Positions 16,317 to 24,896 of a stretch of DNA of 64,000 nucleotides are shown piece by piece (position 1 is the stretch's first letter; each line of letters begins with the position of its first letter). Source of the DNA: Bacterioplanes sp. (GTDB taxonomy: Bacteria; Pseudomonadota; Gammaproteobacteria; Pseudomonadales; Oceanobacteraceae). The position numbers and the translations under genes are program-made. Where the stretch lies: NCBI GenBank assembly GCA_014859445.1, contig JACUUC010000005.1:1-64000 (forward strand), given 5' to 3'. Under the pieces are notes generated by a model. It saw nothing but the letters and a program-made list of their open reading frames with translations. It had not been told where the DNA came from and searched no databases.

Positions 16317-17513
16317 ATGAGTCATGATGGCGTAACGATGAGCCAACACAACACGCACAATACGCATCGCAGCGATGACATACAGCCATTTCACGTGATG
16401 GCGATTTTGGCGGAAGCGCAAGCGCTGCAAGCCCAAGGCGTGGACGTTATACATTTGGAGGTGGGAGAACCCGATTTCCCAACGCCAGAACCCATGATTG
16501 AGGCCGCCGTAAGTGCCCTACGAGCCGGTAAAACGGGTTATACGCCAGCGCTGGGTATGCCTGTATTGCGTGAAAAAATTGCCGACTATTACTGGCAACG
16601 CTTTGCTGTTCGTATTGACCCGCGGCGTGTGATACTCACTCCCGGCGCCTCGGGCGCCTTGTTGTTATTAAGTGCTGCTCGGCTGCAACCGGGACAACGG
16701 ATGCTGCTGGCCGATCCGGGCTATCCCTGTAATCGCCATTTTGCTCGTCTGTTTGAGGCGCATGGACAGCTTATCACGACAACGGCTGCTTCACGATTCC
16801 AATTAACGCCTGAGTTAATTGCGCAACATTGGCAATCGAATACCCGTGTCGCGCTGGTGGCTTCTCCAGCCAATCCGACTGGTGCGGTATTGGATTTGCC
16901 ACATTTGCGCGCGCTGGCGGATGCGGTGCGTGTCCAGGGTGGGGAGTTTTGGGTGGATGAGATTTATCAAGGTTTGAACTACAACAAGGCACCTCAAACC
17001 GTGTTAGCGGTTGCCGACGATGCGGTGGTTCTGAATAGCTTTTCCAAGTATTTTGGCATGACAGGATGGCGTTTGGGTTGGAGTGTGGTGCCTTTGGCGT
17101 GGGTGCCCACCTTAGAGAAACTGGCGCAAAACATGTTTTTGGCGCCACCGACACCGGCACAACATGCGGCTCTGGCTGCCTTTGATGCGGAATCATTAGC
17201 AATTATGGAGACGCGTCGTCACATACTCAGTGAACGCCGAGACTACTTGTTGACGGCGCTGCCTGAATTGGGTTTTGAGGTTCCGGTGGTGCCCGATGGG
17301 GCGTTTTATGTGTACGTCGATGCGAGTCGGTACACGGATGATAGCCTGTTGTTTTGTCAGCAACTTTTGGCTGACACCGGCGTAGCGATTACACCAGGCA
17401 TCGATTTTGGTGACCATGCAGGCCACCATCATCTGCGTTTTGCGTTTACGACACCATTGCCACGCTTGCAGCAAGCCATGGCACGCATACAGGAATGGTT
17501 GGCGCAACGATGA
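16317..17513 (+). CDS. PLP-dependent class I/II aminotransferase
   Basis: About 398 residues, cytosolic. Fold-type I motifs: VGEPDFPTPEPM, GYTPALGMPVLREKIA, SPANPTGAVLDL, WVDEIYQGLNY with the PLP-contacting Asp and Tyr, and NSFSKYFGMTGWRLGW with the Schiff-base Lys and phosphate-binding Arg. It belongs to the aspartate/alanine aminotransferase-like group; the substrate cannot be read from sequence alone. Starts are ambiguous (GTG 16305, ATG 16317, ATG 16338), none with a strong Shine-Dalgarno. The stop overlaps sfsA as ATGA, so the two are cotranscribed. Confidence 0.9.
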   Translation: MSHDGVTMSQHNTHNTHRSDDIQPFHVMAILAEAQALQAQGVDVIHLEVGEPDFPTPEPMIEAAVSALRAGKTGYTPALGMPVLREKIADYYWQRFAVRIDPRRVILTPGASGALLLLSAARLQPGQRMLLADPGYPCNRHFARLFEAHGQLITTTAASRFQLTPELIAQHWQSNTRVALVASPANPTGAVLDLPHLRALADAVRVQGGEFWVDEIYQGLNYNKAPQTVLAVADDAVVLNSFSKYFGMTGWRLGWSVVPLAWVPTLEKLAQNMFLAPPTPAQHAALAAFDAESLAIMETRRHILSERRDYLLTALPELGFEVPVVPDGAFYVYVDASRYTDDSLLFCQQLLADTGVAITPGIDFGDHAGHHHLRFAFTTPLPRLQQAMARIQEWLAQR

Positions 17514-18211
17514 TATACGACAGGCCCTTAATGCAGGGAAAATTGCTGCGCCGTTATAAACGTTTTTTGGCCGATGTTCGCCTAGACAGTGGTGATGAAA
17601 TCACCGTTCATTGCCCGAATACCGGTTCTATGCGGCATTGTGCTGATCCGGGTAGCCGCATTTGGTTAAGTGACAGTCGCAATCCCGCACGCAAGTATCG
17701 GTTCACGTGGGAATGGGTGGAAGTGCAGCAGCGCTATCGTGCGTGCATCAATACGCAACGAGCCAATGCACTGCTGGCGGAGGCGTTGCAGCAGCAGCTG
17801 ATCACGCCCTTGCAGGCGTACGACCAATGGCAGCGTGAGCCGCGTGTTGATGATGGCCGCTTGGATTTTTTGCTGACGGGTGAGGGCGTGCCGGATTGCT
17901 ACGTTGAAGTAAAAAACGTCACCTTGTTAGAGGGTGTCGGTGAGGGCTGCTTTCCCGATGCGGTTAGCGACAGAGGCTTGAAACACTTGCATCGCTTGGC
18001 TGCCTTGCGTCGGGAAGGTTATCGTGCGGTATTGTTTTTTTGCGTGGCCCATGAAGGCATCAACTGGGTGCGTGCCGCTGAAGAAATTGATCCGGCTTAT
18101 GCCCACGCGTTACGTGAGGTGCAGCAACAAGGCGTTGAGATCTACGCGTACCGGGTGCGGTTTGGTGAGCAGAGCATGACGCTAGCCGATGCGTTGACGG
18201 TGGTTGTTTAG
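17510..18211 (+). CDS. sfsA: Sugar fermentation stimulation protein SfsA
   Basis: A 233-residue protein of the SfsA family. The N-terminal OB-fold-like part holds HCPNTGSM and the C-terminal nuclease-like part holds YVEVKNVTL, FPDAVSDRGLKHLHRL and AHEGINWVR. E. coli SfsA was linked to maltose metabolism as a DNA-binding protein; the nuclease-like fold suggests a nucleic-acid role, and the true function is unsettled. The ATG at 17510 overlaps the preceding stop by 4 bases. The stop overlaps that of the convergent Rieske gene by 3 bases. Confidence 0.92.
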   Translation: MIYDRPLMQGKLLRRYKRFLADVRLDSGDEITVHCPNTGSMRHCADPGSRIWLSDSRNPARKYRFTWEWVEVQQRYRACINTQRANALLAEALQQQLITPLQAYDQWQREPRVDDGRLDFLLTGEGVPDCYVEVKNVTLLEGVGEGCFPDAVSDRGLKHLHRLAALRREGYRAVLFFCVAHEGINWVRAAEEIDPAYAHALREVQQQGVEIYAYRVRFGEQSMTLADALTVVV

Positions 18212-18561
18212 CTGGGAGCTAATTCGATGAACACGTCTCCTTCGATAATGTGACAGGGAATCGGGCTGAGAGATTGATCTTGGCAAGGGCCAGAAATGCA
18301 TAAGCCCGAGTCAATTAAAAACAAGGCACCGTGCATGGCGCATTGAATGAACTGCCCATCGGCATCGAGGAATTGATCATCCAGCCATTCGAGATCAATG
18401 CCCAAATGAGGGCAGCGGTTATGGTAAGCAACCACTCGATCGGCTTGACGGACGAAAAATACGCGGTGGCCGTTGATGTCAGCGCCCTTGCTTTGACCGA
18501 GCGAGATATCCTCTAGCGAACAGACGCGAATGGTTTGTGATGTTCTGGTGTCTGGTGACAT
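18208..18561 (-). CDS. Small Rieske [2Fe-2S] ferredoxin
   Basis: A 117-residue single-domain Rieske protein. Cluster ligands are Cys50 and His52 in CPHLGIDLEW, and Cys74 and His77 in CAMHGALF. The second Cys block GLCISGPC is typical of this soluble type. There is no signal peptide, so it is cytosolic, probably an electron carrier for an unidentified oxygenase or reductase. It stands alone, convergent with sfsA and divergent from the ABC permease gene. Confidence 0.88.
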   Translation of the reverse strand: MSPDTRTSQTIRVCSLEDISLGQSKGADINGHRVFFVRQADRVVAYHNRCPHLGIDLEWLDDQFLDADGQFIQCAMHGALFLIDSGLCISGPCQDQSLSPIPCHIIEGDVFIELAPS

Positions 18562-18586
18562 AACAATTTTTGAATAGGTTTTTGCA

Positions 18587-19585
18587 GTGAAAAGACAACA
18601 TCGGTTAACGCAACAGCATATCTGGCTGCTGTGTTTAACGCTACCTTGGTTGTTTGTTCTGTTCGGGTTAATGACAGGCAGTCAATCGTTGGGCTGGTTA
18701 TTACAGGATCCTACTGGTCAAGTCATTCTGTGGCAGGTGCGGTTACCTCGGGTGGTGCTGGCTTTTTTGATTGGTGCTGCGCTCGCGGCGGCTGGTGTGC
18801 TGATTCAGGGTATGGTTCGTAACCCCTTAGCCGATCCCGGCTTAATCGGTGTTTCTGGTGGTGCGGCGGTCGCGGCCGCGGCCTTTGTGGTGGCGGCCAG
18901 CTACTGGTCGTTACCCGTTTGGGGGCAGCCAGTGATGGCGTTTTTAGGTGGTATGGCGGCATTGCTGCTGGTGATGCGTTTGAGTCTTCAAGGCAATTCT
19001 TTGCATGCCATGAGTTTTTTGATTTTAGCGGGTATCGCCATTAACGTACTGGCGGGGGCATTGATTGGTTTGTTGTCGTACATGGCGACGGATTCGGCGT
19101 TACGGCAAATCACCTTTTGGTCGATGGGCAGTTTGGCCAGTGCCAATTGGTATTGGAATGCCGGATTGGCTGGCTTGTTGTTATTGGGTGCTGTGTTTTG
19201 GCCATCGCGCTTGCGTCATTTGGATGCGTTATTGGTTGGTGAGGTAGAAGCCCGTTCGATGGGGGTCGATGTTCCGCGTTTGCAATGGTCGGTGGTGATT
19301 TGGGTGGCCTTATTGGTCGGCGTTGCGGTATCCGCTGCCGGCATGATTGGCTTTATTGGTTTGATCAGTCCACACATTGCGCGTCTATTGACGGGCGCAT
19401 CCCACCGCCGAGTGCTGCCTTTGTCGGTGCTACTGGGCGGCTGCTTGTTGGTCTTGGCTGACATGATCTCACGCACCTTAATTGCTCCGGCTCTGTTACC
19501 CATTGGCATTGTGACCACCTTGGTTGGAGCACCGCTCTTTATTACCCTGTTGGTTCGTGAAAAACGGCGGTTAGCATCATGGTAG
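18587..19585 (+). CDS. FecCD-family ABC permease (hemin/B12 type)
   Basis: A 332-residue inner-membrane protein with about ten hydrophobic segments. RLPRVVLAFLIGAALAAAGV, QGMVRNPLADPGLIGVSGGA and GLISPHIARLLTGASHR are standard FecCD/BtuC/HmuU blocks. The GTG start has AGG 9 bases upstream. The next gene, an ATPase, overlaps the end by 7 bases. No substrate-binding protein or TonB receptor is adjacent, so the substrate (hemin, siderophore or B12) is not fixed by context. Confidence 0.85.
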   Translation: MKRQHRLTQQHIWLLCLTLPWLFVLFGLMTGSQSLGWLLQDPTGQVILWQVRLPRVVLAFLIGAALAAAGVLIQGMVRNPLADPGLIGVSGGAAVAAAAFVVAASYWSLPVWGQPVMAFLGGMAALLLVMRLSLQGNSLHAMSFLILAGIAINVLAGALIGLLSYMATDSALRQITFWSMGSLASANWYWNAGLAGLLLLGAVFWPSRLRHLDALLVGEVEARSMGVDVPRLQWSVVIWVALLVGVAVSAAGMIGFIGLISPHIARLLTGASHRRVLPLSVLLGGCLLVLADMISRTLIAPALLPIGIVTTLVGAPLFITLLVREKRRLASW

Positions 19586-20334
19586 CGCTGATGACATTAA
19601 CGGGCATTGGCGTAACCAAAGGTCAGTCGCCTATTTTGAGCAACATCGATATGGCCATTCAACCCGGTGAGTTGCTGATGTTGGTTGGCCCTAACGGTGC
19701 GGGCAAATCCACGCTGCTGTCGTTACTGGCCGGGTTGTCGGAACCGAGTTGTGGAACCTTGTCGCTACAGCAACGCGCCGGACATTCCTTGACACGTCGT
19801 GAATGGGCTAATTGGGTGGCTTTTGTTCCGCAATTGACGAGTATGGGGTTTCCCTTGACGGTCGAGGAAGTCATTGCTCTGGGCGATATGGGCAATCAAC
19901 AAGGGGTCGTGCAACAACGTCGGCGACTACGGCAGGCGTTGACATCGTGGGAATTGGATTACTTTGCTCAACAGGAAGTGCGGGTGTTGTCCGGTGGTGA
20001 ACAGCAGCGGACGCAATTAGCACGGAGTTGGCTGCAAGCCACGCACAATAACAATCAATTATGGCTATTGGACGAGCCCTTGAGTGCATTGGATCTACGC
20101 CATCAGCAGCAATGCATGCAGCATATCATGGCGCTCAAAGCACAAGGCAAAAGCATTGTCATGGTGGTGCATGATTTAAACTTAGCGCGACGCTTTGCGG
20201 ATCGTGTTGCGTTACTTCGTTGTGGTCAACTGGTGGCATGCGGTGCACCGGCCGAGGTTTTAACCTTGCCGCAAGTCCAGTCGGTATTTCAAGTGGATGT
20301 GCAATGGCAGTCGCAGTGGTTAAGTTGGTCGTAA
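19579..20334 (+). CDS. ABC transporter ATPase, HmuV/BtuD-like
   Basis: About 251 residues (ATG 19579, or ATG 19591). Walker A VGPNGAGKSTLL, Q-loop VAFVPQL, signature LSGGEQQRTQLAR, Walker B LWLLDEPLSALDL and switch His in VVHDLNLA. FPLTVEEVIALG, SALDLRHQQ and VACGAPAEVL are closer to hemin ATPases (HmuV) than to E. coli BtuD, as judged from memory of these families. It pairs with the overlapping permease. A predicted Fur-repressed RNA on the opposite strand ends at its stop codon, which fits, but does not prove, an iron-related role. Confidence 0.85.
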   Translation: MVALMTLTGIGVTKGQSPILSNIDMAIQPGELLMLVGPNGAGKSTLLSLLAGLSEPSCGTLSLQQRAGHSLTRREWANWVAFVPQLTSMGFPLTVEEVIALGDMGNQQGVVQQRRRLRQALTSWELDYFAQQEVRVLSGGEQQRTQLARSWLQATHNNNQLWLLDEPLSALDLRHQQQCMQHIMALKAQGKSIVMVVHDLNLARRFADRVALLRCGQLVACGAPAEVLTLPQVQSVFQVDVQWQSQWLSWS

Positions 20335-20356
20335 AAAAAATCCCCCTAAAAGGGGG
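20333..20356 (-). terminator. Rho-independent terminator of the predicted Fur-repressed sRNA
   Basis: Stem 20342-20347/20351-20356 (five G:C and one A:T pair, 3-base loop) followed on the minus strand by eight T. On the plus strand no T tract follows, so the terminator serves a minus-strand transcript, not the ABC operon. Confidence 0.85.
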
Positions 20357-20449
20357 CAAAACAACCGTGATTAGCTTGATGAGAGAGATCACAATCTGGG
20401 GCTCTGTCAGACCTAGATTCTGAACACCGACGCTGTCTCCAACGCCGAT
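20333..20449 (-). ncRNA. Predicted Fur-repressed small RNA
   Basis: An RNA of about 117 nt, from a sigma-70 promoter overlapped by a Fur-box-like sequence to a strong terminator, in the convergent gap between the ABC ATPase and the cyclic-nucleotide-binding gene. No protein frame is visible. A pyrimidine stretch (minus-strand GATCTCTCTCATCAAG, near 20373-20388) could pair with Shine-Dalgarno regions, and the terminator with its long U tail is typical of Hfq-binding RNAs. This design resembles RyhB/PrrF, which repress iron-rich proteins when iron is scarce; no sequence homology to them is claimed. Confidence 0.65.
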
Positions 20450-20455
20450 AAGCAA

Positions 20456-20484
20456 ACAATAATCATTATCATTCGTATCGTCAA
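20456..20484 (-). promoter_or_regulatory. Sigma-70 promoter with overlapping Fur box
   Basis: Minus-strand TTGACG (20479-20484), a 17-base spacer and TATTGT (20456-20461). The spacer and -10 hold AATGATAATGATTATTG, which contains two NATWAT-type hexamers (GATAAT, GATTAT) of the Fur box. Fur with Fe2+ would block polymerase here. Confidence 0.7.
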
Positions 20485-20508
20485 GCCATTATTCCGTTAT
20501 TTTTGACA

Positions 20509-21288
20509 TTATTTTTCAATCACTTGTTGATTGAGCATGATGATGCTTCGGGCAAGGTTTTCTATCAGGTTCACTGCCGCTTGCGGCTGTGCTTCAATCA
20601 ATAGAATAAAATCCTCTTGTGGAACGGCCATAATGGTACATGGCGTTTGTGCAATCACGGTGGCTGAACGAGGTTGCTTGGTGAAGACCGCCATGGCGCC
20701 AAACACTTCTTCTTCGCCAATCTCACCTACTTTTTGTTCATCGACGAATACGTCTGCGACACCGCTGATGATGGTGTAGACCATATCCGCGCTATCCCCT
20801 TGACGAATAATGACATCGCCCGGATGAATGTTTTGGAAACCGGCGGTGGGCTTGACTTGGGCTTTATGTTGCTCGGCCAAGTAGTTCATCATGATGGCGT
20901 TTTGGCAGATTAAATAGTGACTCCACGCATGCTGGCGGCGTTTATCGGTGTAGATATGACGTAAAAAATCGTCTCGGTCGATGGTAATCAGTTCAACGTA
21001 TTCGTCGGTACGGAAAATCGGCGTTGGGAAATTAAACGCGTGAATCAAACCAATGAGATCGCCTTCGTCGAAGCTCGTTAAAATGTGGCCGTTGTGGTTC
21101 AGATGCAGCATGCCATCGTGTATCAGGAACAATTGATTGCGATCGAATAGATCGTACAAATCATCCACGCCCTCCAAGGTAATGGGAGAGCTGTTGAGAG
21201 GAAAACCATCCAATAAGGTTTGGGTTAAGTGCTTTAAACGCTGCAATAGCGGCTCTAATTGCTCGGATGGTGAACCGTTTAAATACAT
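20509..21288 (-). CDS. Tandem cyclic-nucleotide-binding-fold protein
   Basis: A 259-residue protein. The C-terminal half is a canonical cNMP-binding beta-roll: PGDVIIRQGDSADMVYTIISG, VGEIGEEEVFGAMAVF and QPRSATVIA (phosphate-binding cassette region). The N-terminal half (FLIHDGMLHLNHNGHIL, FDEGDLIGLIHAF) looks like a second, diverged roll. There is no C-terminal helix-turn-helix, so it is not a CRP-type transcription factor; a sensor or adaptor role is possible. A GTG at 21324 exists, but the ATG at 21288 follows AGGGAG and is preferred. Confidence 0.82.
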   Translation of the reverse strand: MYLNGSPSEQLEPLLQRLKHLTQTLLDGFPLNSSPITLEGVDDLYDLFDRNQLFLIHDGMLHLNHNGHILTSFDEGDLIGLIHAFNFPTPIFRTDEYVELITIDRDDFLRHIYTDKRRQHAWSHYLICQNAIMMNYLAEQHKAQVKPTAGFQNIHPGDVIIRQGDSADMVYTIISGVADVFVDEQKVGEIGEEEVFGAMAVFTKQPRSATVIAQTPCTIMAVPQEDFILLIEAQPQAAVNLIENLARSIIMLNQQVIEK

Positions 21289-21381
21289 GCTGTAACTCCC
21301 TGCGAACGTCGGTGGGTATGTCACCCAGTTAAGACCATCAATGTACCGTAAAACACCATGTGCTTGAACTAAAGAATCGGC

Positions 21382-21729
21382 TTATTGCCCTTGGCTATGA
21401 CGCAAGCGCGTACCATGCGTGACGGACAACAGAATTTCTTGAGGGCTGATATCGGCTGGAAAGTAACAACCACTGATGCGTGCTTCCGCTAAGCTGGCGC
21501 CATCTAAGCAACAACCACGAAAATCAATGCCACGCAGGTCGGCCCCACGGAAATAGGCATCGGTCAAATCGAGGCCAGACAAATTGATGGTTCGCAGGTC
21601 AAGACCGCGTAAGTCACATCCAGCCAGATGTACCGTTTGCCCGTCATCACGGGCTTTATTAAAGCCACTAATGTCATCGTGACGCAGCATTTGATAAAGC
21701 GGATCTTGACTGATAACCGGTGTGGCCAT
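21382..21729 (-). CDS. Pentapeptide-repeat protein
   Basis: A 115-residue protein. Residues about 35-88 hold some ten A(D/N)LXX-type pentapeptides (CDLRG, LDLRT, INLSG, LDLTD, AYFRG, ADLRG, IDFRG and others), which form a right-handed quadrilateral beta-helix. No membrane segment. Function is unknown; some family members mimic DNA and bind gyrase, but nothing here shows that. It is transcribed in the same direction as the tandem cNMP-fold gene, 93 bases upstream of it, and divergently from polB. Confidence 0.85.
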   Translation of the reverse strand: MATPVISQDPLYQMLRHDDISGFNKARDDGQTVHLAGCDLRGLDLRTINLSGLDLTDAYFRGADLRGIDFRGCCLDGASLAEARISGCYFPADISPQEILLSVTHGTRLRHSQGQ

Positions 21730-21812
21730 ATGGGTTCCTCGTAAATGATTGCGGTGACAGGCGAGTGTTCGTATCCTGCGCCTTCTTTCTTGTCAGTAGT
21801 ATAGATCAGCGC

Positions 21813-24134
21813 ATGCAGAATGCAGTACCCGGATTGCTATTAAGCAGCGAATGGTGCGACATAGATCAAACCAGTGAACTCATTTTTTGGTGGGCAACAC
21901 CGCATGGCCCTGTGCAAACTCGCATCCAGCACGATGCGGTGTGCTTTATTGCGCAGCATCAGCAGCAACGCGCCGAGCATGTTGTGTCACGGCTGGGCTG
22001 GCCAATACGCATCGTACCGGTTGCATTGCGGTCGTTTGCGGGTGAGCCGGTGTGTGCGTGTTACTTACCCGCAGGGTTACGATATCGTTGGCGTGATGTG
22101 TTAGCGGAGCAGCACATCACTTGTTGGGAGCTGGACATACGTCCTTCTGACCGCTATTTGATGGAGCGTTTTGTATACGGTGCTGCTGAATTACACGGTC
22201 AATGGTCGACCCATGAGGGCACTGCGTGTGTACTTGCGCCTCGATTACGGCCAACGCGATACGTGCCGTTACTGCGCACCTTGGCGCTCGCCTTAGAGAC
22301 CAGCGTAGCATCGCGCGGCCAAGAAACCACGCTCTGTGCTTGGGTGTTGTGGGCGAATGATCGCCGTTATGAAGCGCGTATTGGTTGTCCAGACTCGAAC
22401 GCAGTGGAGTCGGATATCAATTGGGTTGCCGATGAAGGGGCGTTATTGCAGGCCTTATCAGAGCGAATTCACCTCGATGATCCTGATGTGGTGTTGCATT
22501 GGCAGTGGCAGCGTGAACATCAACCTGTGTTGGTTGCTCGCTATGCGCATTGGCAGATTGCTTTTCAGTGGGGGCGCTCGGCCGATTCGTCACACGCTGG
22601 ACGCGTCATGTTGGATGTGTCGGGAATGTTAAAAAATGCTACGTGGGTAGTGCACAGTGACGAGCTACGAGACGTGGCGCAGCGGTTGTTGCCATCGATC
22701 ATGGATGAGCATGCGGTGTTGAACGAGGGTGTGTGGTCCTTACGTGATCAAGCCTTGTGTTTATGGCAGCTGGTACAGCACACCGATATTCTCAATTTTG
22801 CGATTGAGCGAGCGCACATTACCGGCTTGCCGTTGGATCGCTTGGGAGGTTCGGTGGCGGCGTTTGAGAATTTGTACTTGCCGCGTTTGCATCGAGCGGG
22901 TTACGTGGCACCGAATCATGGCGAGGGGTATCACGAGCAGAAGAGCCCTGGTGGCTGGGTCATGGAATCGCGCCCAGGTTTGTTTGAGCACGTGCTGGTG
23001 TTGGACTTTAAAAGCCTATACCCGTCCATTATCCGCACGTTCAAAATCGATCCGATGGGGTTGCAAGAAGGCATGCTGATCACCGATGCCGATGCTCATC
23101 GTGATCACACCGTTCCGGGCTTCTTTGGTGGTCGATTCCATCAGCAGCGACACATTCTCCCCGATTTGATTCGTCAGCTGGGTGAGCATCGAGAACACGC
23201 GAAACAGCAGGGTAATCAGCCACTGGCGCAAGCCATTAAAGTGATTATGGCGTCTTGCTATGGCGTCTTAGGTTCGGAAGGGTGCCGTTTTTACGATACG
23301 CGTTTATCCAGTTCGATTACCAAGCGCAGCCACGAGATCATTCGCCGCAGTTCGGACTGGATTGAAGCACAAGGTCATGAGGTGATTTATGGCGATACCG
23401 ATTCGGTATTCGTGTGGTTGAAGCGCGAGCTTGAGGATGACGAAGCCGATGCCATCGGGCGACAATTGGCAACGGAGTTGAATGCGTGGTGGCGTGTCGA
23501 ATTGGCGGCACAGTTTCAGCTCGACAGCCATTTGGAAATTGAATACGAAACCCATTACCGTCGTTTTTTTATGCCCGCATTACGTGGCGAAGAAACCGGT
23601 AGTAAAAAACGCTATGCCGGTTGGTTGGCGGGCACGCCGGATACGGTGGTGTTCAAGGGTTTAGAGGCGGTACGCAGCGATTGGACGCCGTTGGCGCAAC
23701 GTTGTCAGCGTTATCTGTACCAATGTGTCTTTTTGCAGCGACCTTATCGGGCTTGGCTACAAGAGCAAGTGGCCGCGTTGCGACATGGACGATTGGACGA
23801 GCAATTGGTGTACCGCAAACGCTTGCGACAACCCTTGGCATCCTATCAAAAAAATCGGCCCCCTCATGCGCAAGCCGCGCTACGGTTGGAACAGTGGTTG
23901 TTGGATCACGATTTGCCAGCGCGTTTTGAGCAACGCGGCGGGTGGATTTCGTATGTGATGACGGTACAAGGTCCACAGCCTATTGACGTCGTTGTTGGCT
24001 GTTACCCCAATGCGCCATTGGATTATCAGCATTACCTCGACAAGCAATTAGCGCCGGTGGTCGATGCGTTATTGCAGGTTTTCGATGAATCATTGGCGAC
24101 CCTCATCGATCAGCAGTTAGGTTTATGTTGGTGA
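21813..24134 (+). CDS. polB: DNA polymerase II, proofreading site degenerate
   Basis: A family B DNA polymerase of 773 residues (E. coli Pol II has 783), used in SOS translesion and restart synthesis. Polymerase motifs are intact: A LDFKSLYPSIIRTF, B KVIMASCYGVLG and C VIYGDTDSVF; GSKKRYAG and YRKRLRQPLASYQ are Pol II blocks. In the 3'-5' exonuclease domain, Exo I DIET of E. coli reads ALET (Asp to Ala160), and the Exo II Asp reads His in HWQWQREHQ, so proofreading is probably lost. The frame opens at 21720; ATG 21813 matches the family start. No LexA box was found upstream. Confidence 0.92.
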   Translation: MQNAVPGLLLSSEWCDIDQTSELIFWWATPHGPVQTRIQHDAVCFIAQHQQQRAEHVVSRLGWPIRIVPVALRSFAGEPVCACYLPAGLRYRWRDVLAEQHITCWELDIRPSDRYLMERFVYGAAELHGQWSTHEGTACVLAPRLRPTRYVPLLRTLALALETSVASRGQETTLCAWVLWANDRRYEARIGCPDSNAVESDINWVADEGALLQALSERIHLDDPDVVLHWQWQREHQPVLVARYAHWQIAFQWGRSADSSHAGRVMLDVSGMLKNATWVVHSDELRDVAQRLLPSIMDEHAVLNEGVWSLRDQALCLWQLVQHTDILNFAIERAHITGLPLDRLGGSVAAFENLYLPRLHRAGYVAPNHGEGYHEQKSPGGWVMESRPGLFEHVLVLDFKSLYPSIIRTFKIDPMGLQEGMLITDADAHRDHTVPGFFGGRFHQQRHILPDLIRQLGEHREHAKQQGNQPLAQAIKVIMASCYGVLGSEGCRFYDTRLSSSITKRSHEIIRRSSDWIEAQGHEVIYGDTDSVFVWLKRELEDDEADAIGRQLATELNAWWRVELAAQFQLDSHLEIEYETHYRRFFMPALRGEETGSKKRYAGWLAGTPDTVVFKGLEAVRSDWTPLAQRCQRYLYQCVFLQRPYRAWLQEQVAALRHGRLDEQLVYRKRLRQPLASYQKNRPPHAQAALRLEQWLLDHDLPARFEQRGGWISYVMTVQGPQPIDVVVGCYPNAPLDYQHYLDKQLAPVVDALLQVFDESLATLIDQQLGLCW

Positions 24135-24167
24135 CGGTTTATACTGCGTTTTATTTGTGTGTCTATC

Positions 24168-24896
24168 ATGCCGATTAATTCCGTCAACGTTTTGCGCGAA
24201 CTTGCCCAACAACAATCTCGTCGCCCATTTTTGGCACGAGGCAGTAAGGTTAATCGCTGCCCCGTGTGTTTAATGGCGCAAGTGCACTGCTTGTGTGAAC
24301 ACGATGTGAGTCGTGCTTGTCAGGCGGCGGTGTGTTGCTTGTTTTATCAAGGGGAGGTGTTCAAACCGAGTAACACGGGTCGTTTAATTGCCGATGTGGT
24401 ACCGGATAATCATGCGTTTTTGTGGCATCGAACGGAGCATGCCCCTGCATTACTGGCGCTATTGAACAACCCATGTTATCAACCCATTGTGGTGTTTCCG
24501 CATCAGTATGCTGAACCTGAGCGTGCGATACATGAGGTACACGATTTACCCGAACTCTCGCATAAACGTCCGTTGTTTATCTTTTTAGACGGTACGTGGC
24601 GTGAGGCCAAAAAAATGTTCCGCAGCCCGTATTTAGCCGACTTGCCAGTACTCGGTATTCAGCCCGAACAGGCCTCATCGTATTTATTGCGCGAGGCGGC
24701 GCATTTGCATCAGCTCTGTACTGCCGAAGTGGCCATCGAGGTATTGCGGGGCTGTGGTGAATGGCAGGCGGCTAACGCGTTGAGTGAGCACTTTTCTCGT
24801 TTCAAACGAGCGTACTTGGCGGCCAAAGCCAACATTCGTCGACCCTTGCCGCCATTAACCAGCGATGACGCGACTCCGCTAAGCGATACCAAATAA
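24168..24896 (+). CDS. tapT: DTW-domain tRNA aminocarboxypropyltransferase (TapT-like)
   Basis: About 242 residues (ATG 24168; a GTG lies at 24159). The N-terminal Cys cluster NRCPVCLMAQVHCLC and the name-giving motif, seen as FLDGTWREAKKMFRSPYL, place it in the DTW family (SPOUT-related). E. coli TapT (YfiP) makes acp3U47 in tRNAs using S-adenosylmethionine. It follows polB by 33 bases. Its 3' end overlaps the convergent flavin oxidase gene by 18 bases. Confidence 0.87.
   Translation: MPINSVNVLRELAQQQSRRPFLARGSKVNRCPVCLMAQVHCLCEHDVSRACQAAVCCLFYQGEVFKPSNTGRLIADVVPDNHAFLWHRTEHAPALLALLNNPCYQPIVVFPHQYAEPERAIHEVHDLPELSHKRPLFIFLDGTWREAKKMFRSPYLADLPVLGIQPEQASSYLLREAAHLHQLCTAEVAIEVLRGCGEWQAANALSEHFSRFKRAYLAAKANIRRPLPPLTSDDATPLSDTK

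Noticed and set aside
20456-20484. Fur box as the operator of the upstream ABC transporter genes.
   Set aside because: It lies downstream of those genes, and the overlapping promoter points to the minus strand, so it cannot control their transcription start.
21730-21812. LexA box upstream of polB, as in E. coli.
   Set aside because: No CTG-N10-CAG palindrome could be found in the gap; SOS control of this polB is not supported by sequence.
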